Part shown: positions 1 to 4,988 of the stretch, piece by piece
Position numbering within the stretch: position 1 is the first letter of the stretch
Layout of the letters: the number at the start of each line of letters is the position of its first letter
Source of the DNA: Actinobacteria bacterium UBA4719
Lineage (GTDB): Bacteria > Actinomycetota > Actinomycetes > Actinomycetales > Dermatophilaceae
Assembly: GCA_002404345.1 (NCBI GenBank)
Contig: DHJN01000251.1
Location: forward strand, 14,379-23,580
Length of the DNA: 9,202 nt
Reading direction: 5' to 3'
Translations under genes and position numbers: made by a program
The notes under the pieces: model-generated
Database searches by the model: none
What the model saw: only the letters and a program-made list of their open reading frames with translations
Told to the model about the DNA's origin: nothing

Positions 1-205
1 CGTTGCCGTTGGTCTTGTCGTTGTGGTGGCCCGTATCGGTGAGGCCGCGGGCGAGGAAGCGGCGCGCGACGATACCCGCGATGTTGTTGGGGACCAGCAC
101 CGTAACCGGGGCCATCGGGTCGTCGGCCTTGATCTCCGCCACGGCGGCCCGAAGCGCCTCCAAAGCCGGCCGACCGTATGCCGTTGTCGTCACCTGAACT
201 GCCAC
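1..205 (-). CDS. PD-(D/E)XK nuclease / AddB-like protein, N-terminal part
   Basis: The first 68 codons of a gene that continues beyond the left edge. The start is GTG at 205, chosen because a strong AGGAGG ribosome-binding site lies at 215-220, nine bases upstream. The protein opens with VTTTAYGRPALEALR, then the segment MAPVTVLVPNNIAGIVARR. From memory this resembles the start of the large actinobacterial RecB/AddB-type proteins (about 1,000 residues) with an inactivated helicase-like N-terminus and a C-terminal PD-(D/E)XK nuclease, thought to act in DNA repair. No catalytic motif lies inside the window, so the assignment rests only on this N-terminal signature. It is separated from the upstream transporter gene by 75 bp, which hold its ribosome-binding site and no convincing terminator. 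It could be co-transcribed with the transporter, but the functions do not suggest a shared role. Confidence 0.6.
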   Translation of the reverse strand, partial: MAVQVTTTAYGRPALEALRAAVAEIKADDPMAPVTVLVPNNIAGIVARRFLARGLTDTGHHNDKTNGN

Positions 206-280
206 GTGGACACCCCTCCTACCCTGCCTCACCGCAGGCTATCGGCCGAGACAGGCAAAGGCGGCTCAACGTCGGCACAA

Positions 281-1495
281 TTAGAGGCTGGCGCGCTGAG
301 GCCGTTGGGTCTCGGGCATCCCGAAGGTGGCCGCGAACGCAAGCCCGGCAACCGTCGCCGTCGCCAGAAACGCCACTTCGAAGGACGCCGCGTCAGCCAG
401 CAGGCCGGCGACGAGCGGACCTGTGAAGGCGCCGGCGTCCGAGGCCATCTGGAAAGCCGCGACCGGTGAGCCGCCGCGCCCGCCGATGACGTCGCCGACC
501 ACCGCGGCGCAGGACACCGCGAGCAGAGCCGAGCCGGCGCCGTACAGTGCCATCCCGACCAGGAAGAGGGGCGCGCCGCCGGCGAGCGCCATCGTGACCC
601 CCGCGGCCAGCGAGAAGGCAGCCCCGGCGCGCATGAACGGCCTCCGTCCGCGCTCGTCGACCAGCCGACCGGCCGGGATGAGTACCAGCGCCTGCACCAC
701 GGCGGAGAGCACCAGCCCGGCACCGGTCCAGGACGGACCGAGGCGCAGCCCTTCAACGACAAACAGCGGGATGAGTGACGAGCGAACCCCGAAGATCGCC
801 CAGCCGACCGCGAAGTTGTTCGCCACCGCGGCCCGGTAGGCCGAGCTGCGCAGCGCGGTCCCGAGCGGCGTCGGGGTATGGGCGATCGTGCCCACAGCGC
901 CCGCGACCTCGTCTTGACGCAGTGCCGTGCGGGCGAGGAACACCGTGGCTACGCTCCCGGCGACCAGCAAGGTGATCGCGTACACGAAGAAGGGCGCGCG
1001 CAGGGACCACGCCGTCAGGGGGCCGCCGAAGGCGGGACCGGCGATGGCCCCCAGGAGGAACCCGGTCTGGTAGGTGCCGGCAGCCCGGCCGCGCTGGTCG
1101 GGGGCGGCGACGCGCAACAGCAGCGCGAACGACGACACGGTGAACATCGCCGAGCCACAGCCGCCGATGCCGCGCAGCACGAGCAGCTGGGCGTAGCTGC
1201 CGGACAGCCCCGCCAGCAGGCTCGACACCCCGACGATGCCGATACCGGTGGCCAGCACCACGCGCTCGCCTACGCGGTTGACCAACCGGCCGGCCACCGG
1301 GGCCGAGGCGAAGCGCATCAGCGCGAACACCGAGATGACCGCGCCCGCGGCAAAGTTGCTGACGTCGAAGGCCTTGGCGAAAAGCGGGATCGCCGGGGCG
1401 ACGATCCCGAAGCCCAGGGCCACCGAGAACCCCACCGCGGAGAGGACTGCCACCTCGGGTGGCAAGGATCCGAAGGGGTTGCGTAAGGCGCGCAT
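281..1495 (-). CDS. MFS transporter (drug/H+ antiporter-like)
   Basis: A 404-residue polytopic membrane protein with about 12 hydrophobic segments, the usual size for the major facilitator superfamily. The superfamily motif A is seen after the second segment as GRLVNRVGERVV (residues 69-80) and again in the second half as GRLVDERGRRPF (276-287). GAIAGPAFGGPL (149-160) matches the antiporter motif C found in drug/proton exporters. The likely role is proton-driven efflux of a small molecule; the substrate cannot be told. The start ATG at 1495 is preferred over an in-frame ATG at 1507: the 1507 codon directly abuts the only GAGG, whereas 1495 has suitable spacing, and from memory homologues begin near this point with an NPF motif. 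It lies 95 bp downstream of the hydrogenase maturation protease on the same strand and might be read through from that operon. No functional link is evident. Confidence 0.88.
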   Translation of the reverse strand: MRALRNPFGSLPPEVAVLSAVGFSVALGFGIVAPAIPLFAKAFDVSNFAAGAVISVFALMRFASAPVAGRLVNRVGERVVLATGIGIVGVSSLLAGLSGSYAQLLVLRGIGGCGSAMFTVSSFALLLRVAAPDQRGRAAGTYQTGFLLGAIAGPAFGGPLTAWSLRAPFFVYAITLLVAGSVATVFLARTALRQDEVAGAVGTIAHTPTPLGTALRSSAYRAAVANNFAVGWAIFGVRSSLIPLFVVEGLRLGPSWTGAGLVLSAVVQALVLIPAGRLVDERGRRPFMRAGAAFSLAAGVTMALAGGAPLFLVGMALYGAGSALLAVSCAAVVGDVIGGRGGSPVAAFQMASDAGAFTGPLVAGLLADAASFEVAFLATATVAGLAFAATFGMPETQRPQRASL

Positions 1496-1582
1496 ACGAC
1501 CGCCCATCCTCGCAGGCCGCGGCGACCGCCGCTACGCACAGACGGTCCGACTCCAGCGGCCGGAACTGCACCACGTGACGTC

Positions 1583-1598
1583 AGCGCTCGTCAGCGCT
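1583..1598. repeat. Perfect 6-bp hairpin at the end of the protease gene
   Basis: AGCGCT, four bases (CGTC), AGCGCT: a perfect stem-loop overlapping the stop codon (1591-1593) of the maturation protease. It also reads as two imperfect 10-bp direct repeats beginning TCAGCGCT. There is no T-tract, so termination is doubtful, but it could weaken transcription into the MFS gene or stabilise the operon's 3' end. Confidence 0.3.
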
Positions 1599-2064
1599 TC
1601 CTCTTCCTGTCCCGGCCACCGATCGCGGCCAGTACCGCAGCGGCAGCGGCAGGCACGGCAGCGGCAACGGCCTCCGTGATGGGCGCGCCCAGGTCGAACC
1701 GTCTGGCCTCGACCCCGACCACCACCAGCTTCTTGGGCAGCCGACCGAGAGCGCGGGCGAGCTCCAAGACGGCGGCGAGTCCGAGCGCGTGAGTGCCTCC
1801 TGCGGACCAGTTCCCCGCGGGCAGCTTCCTCTCGAGGACGTCGATGACGTGAACGTGGCCGGGGTCGCCGCCGGAGTTGACCGCATCCGTGATGACGACG
1901 GTGTCGTCGGTTGTCCAGGCGTTGAGCGCGTCGGCCGGGTAGTTGAGCTCGACCACGTGGACGTGGTGGGCCTTGTCTGCCACCCGGCGGGCGACCTCAA
2001 GGCCCACGGCGTCGTCGCCGCGGTCGGGGTTTCCGATGCCGATGACGATCGTCTTGCCAGTCAT
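1591..2064 (-). CDS. Hydrogenase maturation protease (HycI/HybD/HoxW family)
   Basis: A 157-residue cytosolic endopeptidase of the family that trims the C-terminal peptide from a [NiFe]-hydrogenase large subunit once nickel is in place. The signature GIGNPDRGDDAVG spans residues 9-21. The three residues expected to contact nickel in this family are present: an acid at D18, D60 in VVITDAVNSGG, and H92 in GGTHALG. The GTHALGL plus LELARALGRLP pattern resembles proteases of group 3 (cytosolic, NAD(P)-linked) hydrogenases. Length is normal and no damage is visible. A basic tail (RDRKRKR) ends the protein. The ATG overlaps the TGA of the preceding 37-codon stub (ATGA), indicating translational coupling. 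Oddity: its expected substrate, the large subunit, is not encoded in the operon here, so it is either a leftover or serves a hydrogenase encoded elsewhere. Confidence 0.93.
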   Translation of the reverse strand: MTGKTIVIGIGNPDRGDDAVGLEVARRVADKAHHVHVVELNYPADALNAWTTDDTVVITDAVNSGGDPGHVHVIDVLERKLPAGNWSAGGTHALGLAAVLELARALGRLPKKLVVVGVEARRFDLGAPITEAVAAAVPAAAAAVLAAIGGRDRKRKR

Positions 2065-2174
2065 CGCTCCACCACCGTGTGAAGCTCTTCCTCGCCGTTG
2101 GGCAGAGTGGGCCGGCAGCCGTCGCGGGAGGCGAACTTCCGGACGGCTAGCTTCGGCTGGCGGTGCTGCTCCAT
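2061..2174 (-). pseudogene. Stub of [NiFe]-hydrogenase small (delta) subunit, 37 aa
   Basis: A short frame between the gamma-subunit gene and the maturation protease. Its residues 8-20, KLAVRKFASRDGC, closely match the N-terminus of group 3b (sulfhydrogenase-type) small subunits, which typically read K-L-A-V-W-K-F-A-S-C-D-G-C. Residues 23-31 (T-L followed by E-E-E-L) still follow that family's pattern. It then ends at residue 37 instead of about 250. The first cysteine of the CxxC pair that would bind the proximal 4Fe-4S cluster is arginine (R17); C20 remains. The frame is still translatable: it has an AGGGAG ribosome-binding site, starts one base after the gamma stop (TGA-C-ATG), and its TGA overlaps the protease ATG. 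The last six residues (HTVVER) have no clear source; they could derive from the small subunit, from the large-subunit end, or from drift. The stub is most simply the scar of an internal deletion of roughly 2 kb that removed the small- and large-subunit genes. Confidence 0.78.
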
Positions 2175-2175
2175 G

Positions 2176-3033
2176 TCACAGCTCCCTGACTCCGAGCAGG
2201 TCGGCAACCCGAGCATAGGGCAGCACCGGGCCGTCGACGCAGACGAACAGCTCGCGGTACTGGCAGTGCCCGCACAGGCCGACCCCACAGCGCATGTTGC
2301 GCTCGAGGTAGACCCGGACCCGGTCTGGGTGCACGCCCCGTTCGACGAGCGCCGCAGCCGTGAACCGCGTCATGATCTCAGGACCGCAGACCAGCGCCAG
2401 CGTGGACCCGGGATCGAACCCTGCCCGCGCGATGAGGTCCGCCACCCTCCCGACCCGACCGGTCCACGATGGCGTCCCGTGGTCGACGGTGACAAGGACC
2501 TCCACCCCCTGGCCCTCCCACCGCTTCAGCTCGTCGGCGAAGAGGAGGTCCGGCGGGCTGCGGGTGCCGTAGAGCACCACCACCCGGCCATAGCGTTGCC
2601 GGTGGGAAAGCACCTCGAGCACAGCGGGACGTAGCGGCGCCAGACCGATGCCCCCGGCGACGAACACCACGTCCCCGTCGCGACCGTCGGCCACATCCCA
2701 GCCGGTGCCGTACGGTCCACGGAGGCCCAGAAGCTCGCCGACCGATGCGCGGGCCAGGGCATGCGTGACAGCACCGACATCACGCACCGTGTGCTGCAGA
2801 AGGCCGCCCAGGTGCGCGGCACCGCTGAAGGAGATCGGCACCTCTCCGACGCCGAAGGCTGACAGCATGGTGAACTGGCCGGGGATGAAGCCCAGTGGTC
2901 TGCCGTCGGTCGGCTTGAGCTGGATCGTGAACGTGTCCGCGGTGTCCTGGCGCCGATGGACGAGCCGGAAGAGGCGCGGGACCATCGCGGCGACGACCGG
3001 CTGAACGCCTTGCCGCTCAGCGAGGCGCTGCAT
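2176..3033 (-). CDS. Hydrogenase gamma-type FAD/NAD(P)-binding subunit
   Basis: A 285-residue flavoprotein of the ferredoxin-NADP reductase superfamily, close to the gamma subunit (HydG) of soluble group 3b hydrogenases and to AsrB of anaerobic sulfite reductase. Such subunits pass electrons between NAD(P)H and the partner Fe-S subunit. FAD-domain motifs PGQFTML (51-57) and EVPISFS (64-70) are followed by the nucleotide-binding loop GGIGLAPLRP (127-136). A C-terminal 2Fe-2S site has four cysteines, C249, C254, C257 and C265 (C-x4-C-x2-C-x7-C), preceded by LERNM and followed by VDGPV, as in PyrK-like proteins. All redox motifs look intact. The start ATG at 3033 is inferred from homology and overlaps the upstream cNMP-domain gene by 17 bp; an upstream ATG at 3087 would add 18 residues buried in that gene. 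The normal next genes (small and large hydrogenase subunits) are missing. Confidence 0.88.
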   Translation of the reverse strand: MQRLAERQGVQPVVAAMVPRLFRLVHRRQDTADTFTIQLKPTDGRPLGFIPGQFTMLSAFGVGEVPISFSGAAHLGGLLQHTVRDVGAVTHALARASVGELLGLRGPYGTGWDVADGRDGDVVFVAGGIGLAPLRPAVLEVLSHRQRYGRVVVLYGTRSPPDLLFADELKRWEGQGVEVLVTVDHGTPSWTGRVGRVADLIARAGFDPGSTLALVCGPEIMTRFTAAALVERGVHPDRVRVYLERNMRCGVGLCGHCQYRELFVCVDGPVLPYARVADLLGVREL

Positions 3034-3513
3034 CGGTGTTCCCCGTGGCGGTGGTGCCGCCAGTGCCGTAAAGGTCGAGCAGACCAACCCGCGCGGCCAC
3101 CAACCGGCCGAACATCACCTGGGTCACGAGCTTCATGAGCTCGTATCCCAGACGTGGGTCCTGCTCGCACTTGCTGCGCAGGCACCGCCCGTCAAAGGCG
3201 ACCGTGCCCGTGTCCTCGACGGCTCGTGCGTCGAAAAGCCAGCGGTATGGCGGCACGAGCCACGAGAAGCCCACGACGTTGCCGGCGTCGGCGGTGTCGA
3301 CCACCACGGTGCCGACGGCAGGACCGTACACCTCGATGGCGACCCGGCCGCGCCGGACGACGAAGAACTGGTCGGCTGGCTCACCCTCACGGAACAGGAA
3401 CTCGCCGGCGGAGAAGTTGATGTTGGTGGCGCAGCCGGCGAGAAGTGCCAGCAGTGGGCGTCCAGCCCTGCGAAGAAGGGGTGTTCGGGCAGGTACTGCT
3501 CGATGGTGCCCAT
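3017..3513 (-). pseudogene. Cyclic-nucleotide-binding-domain protein, frameshifted
   Basis: A cNMP-binding (Crp-type beta-roll) domain protein of the kind commonly placed with group 3b hydrogenase genes. It begins at ATG 3513 with MGTIEQYLPEHPFFAGLDA. The homologous continuation LLALLAGCATNINFSAGEF is in a different frame, so one base is missing at about 3454-3462. Conceptually repaired, the protein is about 165 residues. It contains the beta-roll segment FREGEPADQFFVVRRG and ends in a helical region with LLDLYG. No DNA-binding helix-turn-helix follows, so it is not a classical Crp regulator and more likely an accessory or sensory subunit. The ATG lies one base after the TGA of the beta-subunit gene (TGA-C-ATG). 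The downstream frame stays fully open and in good codon use to 3017. That fits a very recent mutation, a sequencing error, or a -1 ribosomal slip near GCCCAC, though no classical heptanucleotide slip site is seen. Confidence 0.8.
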
Positions 3514-3514
3514 G

Positions 3515-4654
3515 TCAGTCCTCTCCGGAACGAATTGCCGCGACCTCTGCGGTGATGTCGATCGCGGCCGGACACCACGTGATGCAGCGTCCGCAGCCGA
3601 CGCATCCCGACGTGCCGAACTGGTCCACCCACGAGGCGAGCTTGTGGGTGGCCCACTGGCGGTAACGCGACGACACCGAGGGGCGGACGCTGCCGCCGTG
3701 CAGGTAGGAGAAGTCGTTGGTGAAGCAGGAGTCCCACACCCGCCACCGCGCCGTCGTGCTCCCGGTGAGGTCGCTGACGTCGTCGACGGAGGTACAGAAG
3801 CAGGTGGGGCACACGAGCGTGCAGTTCGTGCAGGCCAGGCAGCGGCTGGCCACGTCGTCCCACTGGGGGTGCGCGGCGTTCGCGTACAGCAGGTCGCGCA
3901 GCCCGTCGGTGTTCAGCGATCGCCCCATCCGCTGCGCCGCCGCGGCGCCGACCTCCCTGGCTGCGGCACGGTCTGCCCTGGCCGCATTCAGGACCTCGTC
4001 CCCCTCTGCGCGTGTCGTGAGCTCCTCGAGGACCTCCTCGCCGCGGTCACTGCCCGGGACGACGAGAAAACGGTGCACGTCCTGGTCGGGCAGCTCGGTG
4101 AGCGCGAGGTCAAAGCCCCGGTCCGGCACCGGTCCGGTGCCCATCGAAACGCAGAAACACGTGCCTCCGGGATCGGAGCAAGTCACCGCGACGATGAAGG
4201 TGGCCTCGCGCCGGGTGACGTATGCCGGGTCGGGCACGGCCCGCTTCGCGAGGACCTGGTCGTGGATCCCGATTGCGTGCAGGTCGCAGGACCGGACGCC
4301 GAACAGGGCGAGGCGCGGCGCGTCGACGACAGCCGGCTCCACCTCCACCTCGGTGCCGACTCGCCGTCCGCTCCACATCAGCTCGCGAGAGGGGAACAGC
4401 AGCGACTTCCACCCCTGGGGACCGCCGACGTAACCGAACAGCTTTTCGTCACCGCGGTGGCGCAGCCGGTAGCTGCCGCCGTCCTGGAGATCTCCCACCC
4501 CGCGTGGAAGCTGGTCGACCGACTCGATCTCGGCGTGCACGACGACGCCGTCCCGCACTGTGGGCCCAACGACCGCCCACCCACGCGCGCGGAGCAGGTC
4601 AATGAGCGACTGAAGCCCGGGAAGGAGCAGCACCGTTCCTCTGATGTCGTCCAT
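3515..4654 (-). CDS. 4Fe-4S dicluster protein, hydrogenase beta-type subunit
   Basis: A 379-residue iron-sulfur protein matching the beta subunit (HydB) of soluble NAD(P)-linked group 3b hydrogenases and AsrA of anaerobic sulfite reductase. It relays electrons between the flavin subunit and the catalytic subunits. Two 4Fe-4S motifs sit in the C-terminal part: CLACTNCTLVCP (C272, C275, C278, C282) and CVGCGRCITWCP (C351, C354, C357, C361). Other conserved-looking cysteines are C123 in GVRSCDLHAI, C159, and C166/C168 in GGTCFC, plus C285/C287. There is no signal peptide or membrane segment, so it is cytosolic. It is the first gene of the operon. The start ATG at 4654 follows a GGAGG ribosome-binding site at good spacing, and a DosR-like box lies about 45 bp upstream. 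No truncation is seen. The enzyme it should serve lacks its catalytic subunits in this locus. Confidence 0.9.
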   Translation of the reverse strand: MDDIRGTVLLLPGLQSLIDLLRARGWAVVGPTVRDGVVVHAEIESVDQLPRGVGDLQDGGSYRLRHRGDEKLFGYVGGPQGWKSLLFPSRELMWSGRRVGTEVEVEPAVVDAPRLALFGVRSCDLHAIGIHDQVLAKRAVPDPAYVTRREATFIVAVTCSDPGGTCFCVSMGTGPVPDRGFDLALTELPDQDVHRFLVVPGSDRGEEVLEELTTRAEGDEVLNAARADRAAAREVGAAAAQRMGRSLNTDGLRDLLYANAAHPQWDDVASRCLACTNCTLVCPTCFCTSVDDVSDLTGSTTARWRVWDSCFTNDFSYLHGGSVRPSVSSRYRQWATHKLASWVDQFGTSGCVGCGRCITWCPAAIDITAEVAAIRSGED

Positions 4655-4697
4655 GAGCGCCTCCGTGGCGATCCTCCCGCGGACGACACATTGACCT

Positions 4698-4717
4698 CAA
4701 GGGACCAACGTCCTTCG
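4698..4717 (-). promoter_or_regulatory. DosR/DevR-like box upstream of the hydrogenase operon
   Basis: On the minus strand the site reads CGAAGGACGTTGGTCCCTTG. Its core GGAC-N4-GTCCC fits the DosR (DevR) consensus core GGGAC-N4-GTCCC with one mismatch; the outer bases fit less well. It is centred about 53 bp upstream of the beta-subunit start. A weak -10-like TCAAT element follows about 15 bp downstream, so the box would sit near -35, as usual for DosR activation. A second site, with one perfect half (GGGGAC, 4728-4733) and a poor partner half, lies 18 bp further upstream. The M. smegmatis group 3b hydrogenase is known to be induced by hypoxia through DosR, which supports the reading. No dosR gene is in this window. 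Confidence 0.55.
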
Positions 4718-4742
4718 GTTGGCCCACGTCCCCTCACAGAGC

Positions 4743-4917
4743 CTCATGCGACAACGTGGCCTGTCCTTCAAGGAGGCAGTGAACTCCTCTCTGCGGGCCG
4801 CGCTCAGTTCATCGGTGCCGCGCGCCGACTACGTCTTCCCGATGCCGCCGTGCATCGGGGGTCACCTTCGACCGGGATTTCGAGCGGTTCGACATCACGG
4901 TGCATCTGCCCACCTGA
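4743..4917 (+). pseudogene. Decayed vapBC toxin-antitoxin remnant
   Basis: Two fragments in two frames. From 4743 the frame reads LMRQRGLSFKEAVNSSLRAAL and on to YVFPMP, which closely matches the middle of VapB-type antitoxins (usual form: RGLSFKEAVNEALRAGL). About 20 N-terminal residues of the DNA-binding part are missing. From 4861 to the TGA at 4915-4917 the next frame reads VTFDRDFERFDITVHLPT, which matches the C-terminal end of VapC PIN-domain ribonucleases (conserved TFDRDF). The C-terminal part of the antitoxin and almost the whole PIN domain, including its first catalytic acids, are absent. The fragment cannot encode a working toxin or antitoxin. It begins right beside the hydrogenase promoter and is transcribed away from it. 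Assignment is from remembered family motifs. Confidence 0.65.
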
Positions 4918-4926
4918 GATGCCGTC

Positions 4927-4946
4927 GGCACGGGTTCACCCGAGCC
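4927..4946. terminator. Candidate hairpin terminator
   Basis: An inverted repeat: GGC, A, CGGG, loop TTCA, CCCG, A, GCC. This gives seven G-C pairs with one A-A mismatch. It lies 43-62 bp beyond the stop of the cupredoxin gene on the minus strand, and 10 bp beyond the vapC remnant stop on the plus strand, so it could act in either direction. There is no T-tract, which is common among high-GC actinobacterial terminators but leaves the call uncertain. Apart from this, 4918-4988 shows nothing. Confidence 0.35.
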
Positions 4947-4988
4947 CGCACCGCTCGTCATGCTGGCGTGAATGGTTACTTGCGTCGG

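Noticed and set aside
753..1574. Minus-strand 273-codon frame overlapping the MFS gene
   Set aside because: The part inside the MFS gene is Arg/Gly-rich shadow sequence. Only the first 25 or so codons, in the 1508-1574 gap, have gene-like codon use, and they match nothing I recognise.
1571..1583. CACGTG and TGACGTCA palindromes upstream of the MFS gene
   Set aside because: These short GC-rich palindromes are expected by chance at this base composition, and no promoter elements accompany them.
2061..2288. 75-codon frame starting at 2288
   Set aside because: Its first 38 codons lie inside the gamma-subunit gene in another frame. Only the part from ATG 2174 has homology and its own ribosome-binding site.
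3017..3331. Separate 104-residue gene starting at ATG 3331
   Set aside because: The frame continues upstream of this Met as clear cNMP-domain sequence, so it is the 3' part of the frameshifted gene rather than an independent one.
4931..4950. GGTTCACCC stretch resembling a tRNA T-arm
   Set aside because: No acceptor stem, anticodon arm or 3' end can be folded around it. It is better explained as a hairpin.
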